Shown: positions 25,187-37,245, numbered from the stretch's first letter. The stretch: 64,000 bases of DNA from Nansenia antarctica (GCA_963989245.1 OZ022341.1:59526531-59590530); one strand, 5' to 3'. Made by a program: numbers and translations. The notes: a model not told the origin generated them from the letters alone.

Positions 25187-28078
25187 ATGTTAAGATTGAC
25201 TGGTCTTTATAGTATAATACGCAGGGCAGTCTGCATTGGCACAGAGGACATGGCGAAAGGTAAAGCCTACTACGCTGTGAGGAAAGGAACCAAACCCGGA
25301 GTTTACAAGACGTGGTGAGTTGTGTAGCTACAGTGGTACTGGTAGTAGCATGTGCGTTCAAACACCTTATTATGTGTTACACAGTACTATGTCCCCTTTC
25401 TTACTCCCCGGTTTGATGTAGCCATGTGTTTGCTTTTCAGGGACGAATGTAAGGAGCAAGTAGACAAGTTCGCATGTGCAAGTTACAAGAAGTTTGCCAC
25501 GGAAAAGGATGCCTGGGCTTTTGTCCGAAGCAAAACAGGATTTATAACCCCGGATGTGATGGATGGTAGATATGTTACTTTTGTCCCAAGGGTTGTAGGT
25601 ATCTGTTCTGTACAGTACACTGCTGACATGAGCATGCATGTGATGCTGTTACACCTCACTGGATCTAGGGATGTTCAGTCTTCTTCATGTCAAAATAATT
25701 CAACTAGTGCACAATAGAACTGTATACTGGTGTAGTTGAATGGCTGATATTGCAAACAGCCTCTAACCTGGCATGGCTGATTCAGACCAGTCTTGGTCAA
25801 AGATGTTATGATCTTTCAGGAGCAGAGAGCTGTGAGACAACACTCCCTAAAAAGGGACCAGAGGCCCTTGAGTATATTCCAATTGGTCAGAAGAGGAACT
25901 ATACAGACGTGGATGAAGTGCAACCCGCCAAACGAGTCAAACATTCAGAGGAGGCATCTCAAGACAGCTGCTCATCCTCAGGGAGCGCAGACGGATTCAC
26001 ATACATGGGTAAACATTATCCTCATGTAACTACTGCTGCAATGTGAGCTTCTCTGTCGAAGGCCTAACAATTCTATTGCTGTTAACTGACGTGTTTCTTT
26101 TTAGAAGACAAGTTGATGACTAAGTTAGTGTTGGTGACTATTTTGAGGCTGTTCCTCCAGGGGATGCAGTGGTGGTGTACACAGACGGCTGCTGTTCAGG
26201 AAATGGAAAAAAGGGGGCGATAGCTGGAATCGGGGTGTACTGGGGACGCAACCATCCTCTGTGAGTGGACCTAGGTGTGTCATGAAACCGAAGTGTGTTG
26301 GTCATATATATGTAAGACCTCAAGTTGACATTCTTCTCGATAGAAATGTAGCTGAACCGCTGGAAGGAAGACAGACAAACCAGAGAGCAGAATTGCAGGC
26401 AAGTACAGTTAAGTCATTAGGGGGAATCATTTATTTTATAGACTCTCCCATCCATTCTCTATGTCCGCTGCTTTGTTGTTTCCAGTCATCAGTAATGTTT
26501 TCTTCTTCGTCTTATTATTTACACAGCACTTCTCCATGATTGTTTTCAATCCTGATTTTTTTTGTTTCTGCATGACACACAGGCAGCCTGTAAAGCCTTG
26601 GAACAGGCCAAAGAGAAGAATATCAAGAAGTTGGTTCTCTACACAGACAGCAAGTTTACCATTAATGGTATGTACTACTTAAGAAGTAGTACAAAGTGTT
26701 GACACCACACTAACAAGGACATAATGTTGCATGGCTTCATGTGATGCTGCCGATATGATTCAGCAACTGATGTCACCAGGCTTTTGAATGACTTATGTAC
26801 TGTGTCCTGCGTAAGTAAGGGACAGTGAAACACATTTTCTTCTTTCGGCTCTACACTCAAAACGTTTGGATTTGAAATCAAACAATTATTATTATTAGGT
26901 TAAAGTAGATATTCTCAGCTTTTATTTTATGGTATTTTTGTACATCTTGGTTCCCCCATTCAGATATTACACCACCTTTTATGCATAGTCCCCCTATTTC
27001 AGGTTACCCAAAAGTAACAGACAGATTTATCAAATGGCCAAATTAAACACTTAGTATTTGGTGGGCAATCCTTTGCATGCAATAACTGCCTGAAGTCTGT
27101 GACCTATTGATCCCACCAGATGCTGGGTATCTTCTCTGGTGGTACCAAACCTGTACTGCAGCCATCTTCAGCTGTTCTTTGTTTTTAGGTCTTTTTGTCT
27201 AACATTATCATCAGGAAATGAAACGCATGTTCAATTGGATTTAAATCTGAAAATGCACTTAGCTAGTCAAGACCGTTGCACTTTTACACCCTGAACAAGT
27301 TGCTATGGCAGTATGTTTTGGGTCTGAGGCATTTGCTTGTACTTGAGCAGACAAGATGTTTCTGTACACCTCCGAATACATTCTGCTACTGCCGTCAGCA
27401 GTTACAATCATCAATTAAGGTTGTTGGCGAGTTCTAGCAGCAGCTATACATAACCAAACCTAACACCCCCTGCTGCACCATGTTTCACAGATGAGGTGAT
27501 ATGCTGTAAGGCAACGTATGTCTTTAGGCAGGTCCTTAGCAGTGTTCCTCTTGCAATCATTCTGGTCCTAAAAGCTGTGAATCTCGACTTTAACCAATAG
27601 TTTGATTTAAAATCCAAGTGTAAAAGAAGAAAAAATCGCTTCACTGTCCCATTACTTACGCAGGGTACTGTATTTCCTTTAGGCGTCACTAGCTGGGTGA
27701 AGAAGTGGAAGCGGAATGGCTGGAAGCTAACCTCTGGTGGGCACGTCATCAACAAAGACGACTTCGAACAACTTGACAAGTTAAATTCGGAGCTAGACGT
27801 TGTATGGGTAAATATCAATTATGTTTTACTACGTACAGTATTAATCAAGGCCTTGACATCAGAGATGCTCTACTTATGTCAAGAACCATAGAAGAGGAAG
27901 AGGTATTGCTGAAATGTCTCTCTCTCTCTCTCTCTCTCTCTGTAACTCTCTCGCTCCCTTCCTTCTCTGTGTCTTCTCTCTCCAGTTGCACATACCTGGC
28001 CATGCTGGGTTCGAAGGGAATGAGATGGCTGACAAGCTGTCCAGAGATGGAGCAGCGAAGCAAAAGCTGAAGAATTGA
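25187..28078 (+). CDS. rnaseh1: Ribonuclease H1
   Basis: Degrades RNA in RNA:DNA hybrids; needed for mitochondrial DNA replication and for R-loop removal in the nucleus (established). Exons: 25187-25314, 25441-25565, 25820-26008, 26161-26260, 26344-26398, 26583-26667, 27683-27807, 27986-28078. They total 900 nt, giving 299 aa, with all phases compatible. Residues 1-21 look like a mitochondrial presequence. The hybrid-binding domain spans about 26-70 (YYAVRKGTKPGVYKTWDEC, ATEKDAWAFV). A variable linker follows, then the catalytic domain from about 149. Catalytic residues are all present: Asp156 (VYTDGCC), Glu197 (NQRAELQ), Asp221 (LYTDSK), His275 (IPGHAGF) and Asp285 (GNEMADKL). An in-frame TAG lies 9 nt before the first ATG. 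Intron 5 has a GC donor. Intact. Confidence 0.96.
25250..25252 (+). other. rnaseh1: Second in-frame start codon of rnaseh1 (nuclear isoform)
   Basis: Met22 has G at -3 and G at +4, a strong initiation context. The upstream ATG at 25,187 has C at -3 and T at +4, which is weak. This matches mammalian RNASEH1, where leaky scanning gives a mitochondrial form from the first Met and a nuclear form from the second. Confidence 0.75.
26399..26400 (+). other. rnaseh1: Non-canonical GC splice donor of rnaseh1 intron 5
   Basis: Exon 5 ends GAATTGCAG and the intron begins GCAAGT, the consensus for GC-AG introns. The next acceptor at 26,581-26,582 restores AELQ-AACKAL in frame. The nearest GT, four bases on, would break the frame. 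Confidence 0.85.
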
Positions 28079-28322
28079 TCTTAATCGGAGCTATTTGTTT
28101 TATTTTTTCCTGCAATATCATTTTGTATTACTATGTAATCGGAGTCTGTTCAAGGCAAATATTCGATCGAATTTACGCCGCCTTTCAATTTAGGTTGAAG
28201 AATTGATCTTAATCGGAGCTATTTGTTTTATTTTTTCCTGCAATATCATTTTGTATTACTATGTAATCGGAGTCTGTTCAAGGCAAATATTCGATCGAAT
28301 TTACGCCGCCTTTGTTAATTTG
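28067..28322 (+). repeat. Tandem duplication of rnaseh1 stop codon and 3'UTR, 128-bp period
   Basis: GAAGAATTGATCTTAATCGG begins at 28,069 and again at 28,197. The two units are near-identical through TTACGCCGCCTTT. The unit starts within the last codons, so the stop codon itself is duplicated. Confidence 0.95.
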
Positions 28323-28330
28323 TTTTCATT

Positions 28331-28336
28331 AATAAA
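28331..28336 (+). terminator. rnaseh1: Poly(A) signal of rnaseh1
   Basis: AATAAA about 250 nt after the stop, just beyond the duplicated 3'UTR unit. Confidence 0.65.
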
Positions 28337-28420
28337 GTCTAAGCTACCTGCACAGTATTTTTAGTTATTGCTTCTGTGTTAATACATTATTTCAGCTTTT
28401 ACTTGTACCATTTCGTAAGC

Positions 28421-28652
28421 TTAGAATTATAAGGTTCTATCTCCGTTTAGGGTAGTTCAGAGATATTGAGGGTCAAAGTTTTTGCATTCCATTATGTTTT
28501 GTGAGTTGGAACCTTTGTATTTTATGAATTACTAACTCAAAAATGTCAACATTTTAAAAATAACACCACACAGGCATTAATAAACACCTAATCGATCAGA
28601 TTATGTAAAAAACTAAATTTTGACAAATGGAGATAGAACCTTATAATTCTAA
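28421..28652. mobile_element. 232-bp MITE with 28-bp terminal inverted repeats
   Basis: The left end TTAGAATTATAAGGTTCTAT (continuing for 8 more bases) is repeated inverted at 28,625-28,652 with a single mismatch. There is no coding capacity and no clear target-site duplication. Confidence 0.85.
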
Positions 28653-31335
28653 CGTCACGATTTAATGAATAACACTTTTGTGTTGCAAAGTGATTCGGTT
28701 TTGACAATGCACAGGGGACTGACACAAACTGTAATACGCTCTTCAGACAGTAGGTGGGAGCTCCAGCTCATTTATCAGAGCAGAAATGTGATGGCTCAGA
28801 ATAGAACTGGACCTGTGAATCACATTCCTCCATCCTCTGTAGAAAGATGTCTCCCATAGAAACCCATTCTCTCTCACATCTATTTCATGTCATGAAACTA
28901 TTGTTACTTATGAAATTACAGTATACTTCTATAAGCAGTGTATACTAAGAATTGGCGATCACTGGATCAAACGCCCATACATGACCAATTGGGTATCACA
29001 ACACTACTACGTACCAGTTATCTTTTTCCAAAACGTGATCTGATCTTTGAAATTCCCCATGACATTTAAAGGTGCACTATTCCATCTTCCTCACTACGAT
29101 AGTCCGCTATGGGTAGATATGTCTCTACAGTGTTCTGTACGTGTCTCCCCCCCCTATTCAGTAAGCTGCTGTCTAGACAGTAGACCTACGTGTGTGAGAA
29201 AAATAATGACAGCTCTAGCAGTTGAGAGAGAGAAGAAGACCTGCATGCCCTTTTCCCCTCAATGAGGCTGGTAGTGGTGGCAACCTGAGCACCTAGGACT
29301 AAGTGTGCCCATGTCTGACCTTCATTGTTAGCGCTTGGCTAGTGTGGAGAGATGTAACCCAGCCTGGAGGAGACATGTGAGAGATACCGCGGCTGCAGTC
29401 AGAGGTCACTCCGAGACGCGGGGAAGAGGGTTCAGAATGTTTCACCCCGACACGGCTGCAGCTCCTCGTTAAGGCTTCATCTCAGCACATTTGCCTCCTC
29501 AGCAGATATGCTCAGCCTGCAGCCCTGTGCTCATCTGTTTCATACCCCCACGCCCCCCCCCCCCTATTGGTCTATGGTGTCTAACCAGTTTGAGAGCAGT
29601 GGGCATTGTGCTAATCTGATCATACATTACTTTTTAGAAGGTTGACTGCCACCGTGAAATATGGGGTGCAAAAAACACCCAGAGCGCTATGGGAAAATCC
29701 TGCTATGAATGAATTGTAATCTGTCGTTGTTGCTTTCTGTGTATGATCAAAAAACAACAACGAGAGGCTTTGCTCTGTGAGAGGCAGAAGTCTGACATGC
29801 AGGGGAGCAGTAGACTGAACCCCTCCCGGTCATTACCACACATCTACTAGATGCTGTTCAGACATTGTCAGCAGCAGACTCCTGTCTCGTACATTAGAAG
29901 ATGCACAGGGAATTATTTCCCAATCCAGCGATCATGTGTTTGTTACTGTGTGGGCCCCCCTTTGTTATAGGACATCAAGGGAAACCACACTTTGTGCAGG
30001 CAGAGGCAGTCACAATCATTCACGTTGGCAGACGCTTCTGTGGAGTGAAGTCACCTCCTAACAGACCTGACATCTGTTTCCATGACAGCTGTCTGGATCA
30101 GCCTAACTAGCCTTAGAACTAATGCAGCCGTTTGATATGGCAGGGAGGAAAAAGACACACTCTTGTCAGTAATACTCGCTTTGGTATTGTTTGGTTTTTG
30201 TGAATCTCAAGAAAACTCAAACAACAAGTTAGTTTTTTGCCGTCTCAGCAGGCCGAGCTAATGGCTTTCAACCTGCTGTCATGATTGGATATTAATTGGA
30301 GGTGGAGAAAGAAAGGGGAAGCATGAAGAGAACTGGAGGTAAACAAATCAGAGAAGAGAGAGAGGCTTCATACACGAGGAGAAGAAAGGAGGAGAGAGAA
30401 GAACAATGGGCCTGGGCAGAAGAGGAGCTTCAAGCTAAATCATGCTGAGTGTCTCCCCACTGTGCCAAAGGAGGTTACGATATCAGCCTCATTAGAATCC
30501 TTCTGTTTACCTCTCCATCTCATTCCCTGTCCCCCCCACCCCTCTTGCCGTTCCTCTCTCTTCCCCTCCCCCCTCCTTTTCTCTCCCAACTCGTGTTTGG
30601 CGACAATTCTCTGTCTCCACTCAGCCCTGCCTGTCATCCTGTCTCTCTCTTTGCTATATATCTCTCACCTCCTCCTCCCCTCTGTAGGGTCAGGTGGCGG
30701 CGGAGGAGGGTTGGTCAGGAGAGCGGGCGGCTAAGCCAGTGTTGGCACGCTTCGCCGGGAGGAGAGTCGGCGGTGGTGTTTGTGGGCTGTGGCCAGGCCC
30801 AGCGTGGCCGCCTCAGAGCACTGACAGCTCACTCGGAGACATGTGCCGCTGCCAGAGGGGGGAGGGGGGGGGCGGCCTACTGTCTGCGCGTGATCCGTGC
30901 CCACAGAGGGGGGCACAGCAAGGTGAGAACTGGCACTGCGGTACTCTGCAGCTCCTCCTCTCCTCAAGCCCACCCCTCCCCTAATCACACCTGCTCAGGA
31001 ACGCTTGGTTGGCTTCGTGCCAAAGCTGTCTTGAGAGACTACAGGTATTAGAAGGATCTGGATGGTTTTCTTGTTTTAGTCTGAGAAATCTATAGAACAG
31101 AAGTGAATAAGCCAATTACGTGAAATTAAATGCAAGTATCCACTTTCCAATCAATTCCCACCTGAAAGACAAGAAAGTAGAGTTGATAAGTTCCCTCACT
31201 TTACTGATGATTGTCAGGTCCTCATTCTCCTGGCTATGAAAATACTTCAAGAGTGAATGTGGTATATTTTATTTAACACACACACACATGCATGAACTGT
31301 ATATAGTATGGGCCTGTATTATTTGCTTTTGACTC
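28653..31335. other. Intergenic, no gene recognised
   Basis: The region includes C/T-rich and G-rich stretches around 30,500-30,900 that create long but low-complexity open frames. I see no protein family and no supported splice structure. A C run lies near 29,550. Confidence 0.5.
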
Positions 31336-31704
31336 TGTAAGACATTCTCCTGACAACCTAGCATTTCCTTTTGTCTTAGGGTCATATGCTCAGGATACTG
31401 TCCTTATATGGTCATCTGAGGAATTACTTCCTGTGAATCTGCCCTAACCTTTGACCTAGAATTACATTAGCCCAGAATTACATATGTGTGTCTGCCTTTT
31501 CACACCTTGATGTATTTGCATACCAAAGGGTATAAAGGTTTTGACCCGCCTCCAGCAATTCCTCTTTTTCACCCCAGCCACAGCAACAGCATCACCTTCA
31601 CTGTGTTGCTGTAGCAATTTTTCCTGTTTAATAAATAGTCTTAGAATTCAGAAGTTTACTCGTGATCTATTTCAAACTAGTTACTTGAGTTAAGGAACAA
31701 CATG
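31336..31704 (+). mobile_element. Possible solo LTR
   Basis: The segment begins TGTAAGAC, has a TATA-like GGTATAAAGG near 31,530 and an AATAAA near 31,630, and ends GAACAACA. The order fits an LTR promoter and polyadenylation site. The sequence just after it, TGGGGTCCTCGGGAGG, loosely resembles a primer-binding site with leader. No internal retroviral genes follow and no target duplication is evident. Confidence 0.3.
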
Positions 31705-32019
31705 AACACTGGGGTCCTCGGGAGGTACCTGGTACCCTCAGTGGAGGCTGGTGGAGGTAGAATTCGCTGGACGGCCTCATTGTAGGCCATAGATATGATG
31801 TATAGATATGATAGATATGATATCTTTTTAAAAAAATGCCGGTCGAGAGAGGACTCTGGCGTTGCTTGTTCGCCGCCTCTCCGGCCGAAATCTAGGTGTA
31901 ATTGCAGTGTACAGAGTAGATTGTCCTACAAAGACATTTAGATTTACTAATTAAAAAATGTATTAGACCCCTATACTATCTTTTATGTCTTTTTTTGGTT
32001 TCTTTTTATTTTACTACTC

Positions 32020-32100
32020 GATCTTTTCAGTTTGTAAAGCGTCTTTGATTGTCTAGAAAAGCGCTATATACGTCTAATGTCTTATTATTATTATTATTGT
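32020..32100 (+). mobile_element. LINE 3' tail with (ATT)n end
   Basis: AAAGCGCTATATACGTCTAA followed by an ATT run resembles the tail at 36,755-36,822 of the L2-like LINE. It is probably a severely 5'-truncated insertion of the same family. Confidence 0.65.
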
Positions 32101-33599
32101 AATACTGTACATGGAATGGAATAAGGAATGGTATCAGGCACCTACTATTTCTCATTCCATTCCATGCGTTCCAATGAGCCTGTCCTCTGCTTGCTACCTC
32201 CACTAGCCTCCCCTGAGCTCCAGGTACCTCCTGAGAACCCCACTGTGGTACACTGGGAATGTTTCTCAGCTGTGGTTTTCATCCCACTTCTCGATGAGGA
32301 GTCTGAGGAAAGATGTCTGCCAGTGCTACCAGAAGAAGCGTTTTAAAGACCCTCTACAAAGGTTTGTGATGAAAACCTCCAGTGCCAGTGGAGAGACATA
32401 GATCAGCCTTGACGTTTTACTGTCCCCTGCTGGTGGCTATAAAAACATCCATGACATGCCACAGGATGAAATGACAATTATGAGAGTCTACTAGATTATA
32501 TACACAGGCTATCAAGGCAACTATCTTAAGGTGAGTGTAAACAGAATAGAACCTTGAGCGGGGCTTTCATCACAGACAAGCACTTCATCTTGAATGGCGT
32601 TTGTCTCTAAAATATTCTGTTCAGAGACATTTATTCTGACAAGATTATTGAAATAATGAGCGTTTCGGACGGGGACATCAACGTTCATTTGCCGTTCTTA
32701 GAATTTACATGGAACATGGAATTAGTGTTAAGTGATATAGACCTAGTGTCGCCGTATTCTTGTCTTTTAATCTGACTCTTTTGTTTTGTGTTATTCTTGA
32801 TGAAATGTCATTGTGTAGAAGGCAGCCGTCAAATACTGCCTTGGAAGGGAAATGGACTGCCAGCAACAATGTAGACTTAAAACACTGATGAAGAGAGTAT
32901 AACTCTTATAAAGTATAACTTTCTCTTTCTCCCTGTGTGTGTGTGTGTGTGTGTGTGTCCCTTTGTCTCTTTACATTTCCATGTGTGCACAGAGTTCAAT
33001 GATCCATTTTCTATTTTCCCTGTGATAATGGAACAAATGATTTGTGTTGTTGTTGTTGTTGTTGTTGTCGTCATTGTTGTCTGGGCCGTGATGTGGAGGA
33101 GAACATACAGTAAGTGGAGGAAAGCCACAGTAGGGCATCACTAATGACCATATGATCTGTGATCCTGCCCAGTCTCGACTGCTATCAGCAGCGTGTCTGG
33201 GAACAGCCATTTATCAGTGGATCAGCTGATGATGAGCTGGCCCACACTCCTGTGCTCTACCCTTGACCACGGTCCTGCAGTTCTCAGCTCAGCGTTCTGG
33301 GCTTTCCAGGGAGAGGGGGAATGAGGGAGAGGGAGAAATAGACAGAGGGGGGAGAGAGAGAGTGAAAGAGGATGAGGTGGGGGGACAAATGGTCCCATTA
33401 AAGCCAGCAGCTGCTTGCTCGCCCGCGAGCCGGTCCAGTCAGCCCTCCCGTCCGTAATGATGCCAAGGTCAGACGGGCCGCGCCGCGCCGATGCAGTGCC
33501 ATCCATCACCCACCAGGGCTCTAATTATGCAGCAGATTCCTAACCAAGCGTGAGATGTCATTACGCAGATGGGAGCTCCTCTCTCTGGCCATGCTGTGA

Positions 33600-33646
<47 letters not shown>

Positions 33647-34270
33647 ATGTGTGTGTGCGTGGGCGTGGGCGTGGGCGTGTGTGTGTGTGTGTGTGTGTGT
33701 GTGAGTGTGTGTGTGTGTGTGTGTGTGCGTGTGTGTGTGTGCATGTGTGTGTGTCTGTGTGTGTGTGTGTGTGTGTGTGAGACAGGGGAGGAGGACAGGG
33801 CTGTTACCCAGCTCTCAGCGGAACCAGTGCCTCTGAATTGTCATTAGACGAGGCAATGTAGCTCGAAATAGCAAAACAAAAAGCTACAGCTCTCTGAACA
33901 TACTGATTCAGTCTTTCTGTACTGCACTACTCCAAGCTGATGTGGACAAGCTTAGCCAGACCAGGAGAGCATCAAAATGATTCTGTCATAATCCCATTTT
34001 TACAAGGCTCGTATTTTCTCTCTTTATCTCACGGTAACACCTTTTTTTTCAGCAACTGAAAAAAACCCGTTCTGCTCTGAAAGCATCACGTTGAATTAAA
34101 CATAAACATCTTTACGTTGTTTCTCCCCACCAGCAGAGCGAAGAAAGTGATTTAATTGCTGCTATCAGCTTTTGAACCTAGGTTACCGTCCCGCCCATGG
34201 CTCTCCCTCGGCAGCACCAAGAGCACAGTTTAATCGTAATGAGAGGAGCATTCAGGGTATAAACTGCAGG
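32101..34270. other. Intergenic, no gene; microsatellites
   Basis: It contains a short GT array at 32,935-32,958, a GTT run near 33,045-33,068 and the long GT array listed separately. No exon is supported. Confidence 0.5.
33601..33779. repeat. (GT)n compound microsatellite
   Basis: About 180 bp of GT with GC, GGGCGT and CATG interruptions. Confidence 0.95.
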
Positions 34271-34279
34271 GTGCAGGAG

Positions 34280-34760
34280 CCCGCTGAGAAGCACTGTGTT
34301 CGGAAGGGGAGAAGTGAGAGGAAGGAGATGGAAAAAGAGAGGGAGAAGACAGAGGAAAGCAAAGATGTGAGCGAAAGACGAGAGTGAGGGGGGATATGAG
34401 GGAGGCAGCGTGAGAGGAAGAGAAAGGAGCGTGTGAAGAAGTGAGATAAATCGGAGAGAGATGGCAGAGAAAAAACGAGAGAGAGAGAGTAGAGGAGAAA
34501 GAGTGAGACAAGTGAGAGAGGAGAGAATAGAATGAGAGCAATACCAAAATAAAACAAAGACAAAGAAAGGAGGAGAGGAAGGAGAAAATGAGTGCCAGGA
34601 AAAAAGCAAGCTGTTGCCAAAGACAAGATGAGGTGAGAAGAGAGACTAGTGCAGGGGGAAGTGAGAGGAGAGGGAGGAATGTGTGAGGATGGAGAGGAGA
34701 GAATAGGTCATAGGGGAGAAGACTGTGGCTGAGAGAAAGGTGGTGTTGATAGGGGAGGTC
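34280..34760. repeat. Purine-rich (GA/AGG) low-complexity tract
   Basis: The plus strand is almost entirely purine, dominated by GAGA and AGGA motifs. The leucine/serine-rich minus-strand frames of up to 143 codons are products of this composition. Confidence 0.8.
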
Positions 34761-34891
34761 AAAAGGAGAGGAGAGGCCTGTTTGTCAGACGAATGGTAGC
34801 AGCAATATACTAGAGGCTACACCCACTCTCCGTTACTCTGAGAGCTGCTCCAGTGCCCCCTGCCAGAGAAACCCAGTCAAAGCCCCAAAGC

Positions 34892-34925
34892 ATGCTCTCT
34901 CTCACTCTCTCTCTCTCTCTCTCTC

Positions 34926-34977
<52 letters not shown>

Positions 34978-35003
34978 TCTCTCTCTCTCTCTCACTCTCT
35001 CTC
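34892..35003. repeat. (CT)n microsatellite
   Basis: CT array with occasional CACT interruptions, directly abutting the 5' end of the LINE that follows. Confidence 0.95.
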
Positions 35004-36822
35004 ATCGGCTCCCAGCAAAACCCCAGAACACTGTTCACCACCATCAACCGTCTACTCCGCCCCCGACGCCCCCCACCCCCCTGGTGCTCCCGACCTCTGC
35101 TCCAAATTCCTGGACGTTTTCCACTCAAAGGTTGACTCCATCCACCAGCAGCTCCTGGCACCAGCCCCTCCCGCTCCTCCTGCACCCCAGCCACACGATG
35201 ACGCCGCCCCAGCGCCGTGCCCCCCCCCAATGCTGCTTCTCCTCCTTCTCTCCACCTGCTCACTGGACCCCATGCCCACAGCCCTGGTCAAGGACTGCTT
35301 ACCCACCCTCTGCCCCTACATGGTGGACTTTATTAATACCTCCCTGCTATCTGGCATAGTCCCCACCAGCTTCAAAACTGCCTCAGTCACCCCCATCCTC
35401 AAGAAACCTGGTCTGGACCCTGATGACCTCCACAACCCCCGGCCGATCTCCAACCTTCCCTTCCTGAGTAGAACCCTGGAAAGAGCAGCCGCCGGCCAAT
35501 TCCATCAGTACATGTCCAACCATGAGCTCTATGAGCCATACAATCTGGTTTCAGATCACACCACAGCACGGAAACCGCCCTCATTCAAATCATCAATGAT
35601 CTCCTCATTGCTGCTGACTCGAGCCGTTTCAGTATCCTTATTCTCCTGGACCTCTCTGCGGCCTTCGACACTGTCTCCCATACCATCCTCCTCAACCGCC
35701 TCTCCACCCACCTGGGTGTCACTGGTACAGCCCTCTCCTGGTTCAAATCATACCTTTCAAACAGGGAACAGTTTGTCTCCATCAACGGCTCAAGTTCCCC
35801 CCCAGCCCCAGTCAACCAAGGCGTCCCCCAAGGCTCTGTACTCAGACCCCTCCTCTTCACCATTTACATGCTCCCCCTCGGCCAGATCCTCCGTCATCAC
35901 GGCCTCAACTTCCACTGCTATGCTGACGATATCCAAATCTATCTCAGCTCCACCCCATCCTCTCTCTCAGCACCCAAGGCGCTGCTCCGGAAGGTTGGTG
36001 ACTTCATCCTTGAGGTCGACGGCTGCTCCATCTCCCCATCCTCCGAAGTCCGAAACCTGGGCGTCAACCTGGACTCCACCCTCTCCTTCCAGTCCCACAT
36101 AATATCTGTCACAAAATCCGCCTTTTTTCACCTCAGAAACATCGCCAGACTACGATCTTCCCTCACTGACTCCGTGGCCGAAACCCTCATCCACGCCTTC
36201 GTCACCTCCCGTCTGGACTATTGCAATGGAGTCCTGTTCGGGGTTCCCAGCAAAGCCCTGGACAGGCTCCAGTATGTGCAGAACTCAGCTGCCAGGGTCC
36301 TCACCCACACCAAGCCCTGGCAGCACATCACCCCCACCCTCATTCACCTCCACTGGCTTCCGGTCAAGTCCTGCATCACTTACAAAATCCTCCTCCTCAC
36401 CTACAAATCCCTCCACGCCTGCGCCACCCAGTACCTCACTGACCTTCTCTGTCAACACATCCCTTCCCGGAACCTGTGGTCCTCAGACATGGGTCTGCTC
36501 TCCACCCCCCGCACCAACCTACGGACCTTCGGGGGCAGAGCTTTCAGTGTGGCAGCTCCCACCCTCTGGAACTCTCTCCCCACAGCGATCCGGAATGCCC
36601 CTACCTTGGACACTTTTAAATCAGCCCTCAAAACCCACCTGTTCTCTAAGGCCTTTGGCCTCTAGTCTAGTTTGTCACTCTCGTTGTCTTTGTTTCTTTG
36701 CTTTGTTTTTCTGTTCTGTCTGTCTGACTGTCTGTCTGACTGTCTGTCTATGAAATCTGTTAAGCGTCCTTGAGTTTGAGAAAGGCGCTATATAAATCTA
36801 AGATATTATTATTATTATTATC
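35000..36822 (+). mobile_element. L2/CR1-group LINE, truncated and frame-broken reverse transcriptase
   Basis: The translation in pieces shows LINE reverse transcriptase blocks: LKKPGLDPDDLHNPRPISNL, LLDLSAAFDTVSH (after a frame change near 35,560), NQGVPQGSVL, then FHCYADDIQIYLSS with the catalytic YADD. The C-terminal part is intact (SRLDYCNGVLFGVPSKALDR, LHWLPVKSCITYKILLL, FKSALKTHLFSKAFGL). An internal deletion joins ALLRKVG to VDGCSISPSSEV. The 3' tail has GAAAGGCGCTATATAAATCT and an ATT run at 36,787-36,822. No endonuclease domain is present, so the copy is 5'-truncated and inactive. Confidence 0.9.
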
Positions 36823-36834
36823 TCTCAATCTCTC

Positions 36835-36916
36835 TCACTCTCTCTCTCTCTCTCTCTCTCTCACGCGCACACTCTCTCTCTCACTCCATAACACACACAC
36901 ACACACACACACACAT
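36835..36916. repeat. (CT)n and (CA)n microsatellites
   Basis: A CT array followed by a CA array, between two LINE pieces. Confidence 0.9.
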
Positions 36917-36939
36917 TCTCGTACATGGGGGTATGCTGG

Positions 36940-37215
36940 GGGGGGGGGTAACATCAAGGAAGGTGACATTATTAGGAAAGCTGGTTCTGTCCTCGGTGTC
37001 ACCCTGGACACAGTGGAGGAGGTGGCCAATAGGGGGATGAGGGCCAAACTCCTGGCCATCATGGACAATCCCTACTATTCCCTACATGACACTGTGGCAG
37101 AACAGAGAAGCTCCTTTAGCAACAGACTACTACAAACACGTTGCACTAAGGAACGCTATAGGAGATATTTTCTGCCTGCCGCAATAAGTCTGTACAACTC
37201 CTACTCCGGCTGGCT
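36940..37215 (+). mobile_element. LINE C-terminal fragment
   Basis: The open frame reads NIKEGDIIRKAGSVLGVTLD, then LLAIMDNPYYSLHDTVAEQ and CTKERYRRYFLPAAISLYNS. This is typical of the last part of fish non-LTR polyproteins. It runs directly into another LINE piece. Confidence 0.75.
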
Positions 37216-37245
37216 CGATCAGGGTGATCAGAGTCAAGCTCGGGG

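Noticed and set aside
26105..26160. Upstream acceptor TTTTTAG at 26,098-26,104 for rnaseh1 exon 4
   Set aside because: Using it would introduce stops in the needed phase; the CTCCAG acceptor at 26,160 restores the conserved GDAVVVYTDG frame.
30449..31051. 200-codon open frame on plus strand
   Set aside because: Low-complexity Ser/Pro-rich then Arg/Gly-rich composition from C/T- and G-rich DNA, no known family, and overlapping long frames in other phases.
34178..34609. 143-codon minus-strand frame rich in Leu/Ser/Phe
   Set aside because: Produced by a purine-rich strand lacking stop codons; no signal or family pattern beyond composition.
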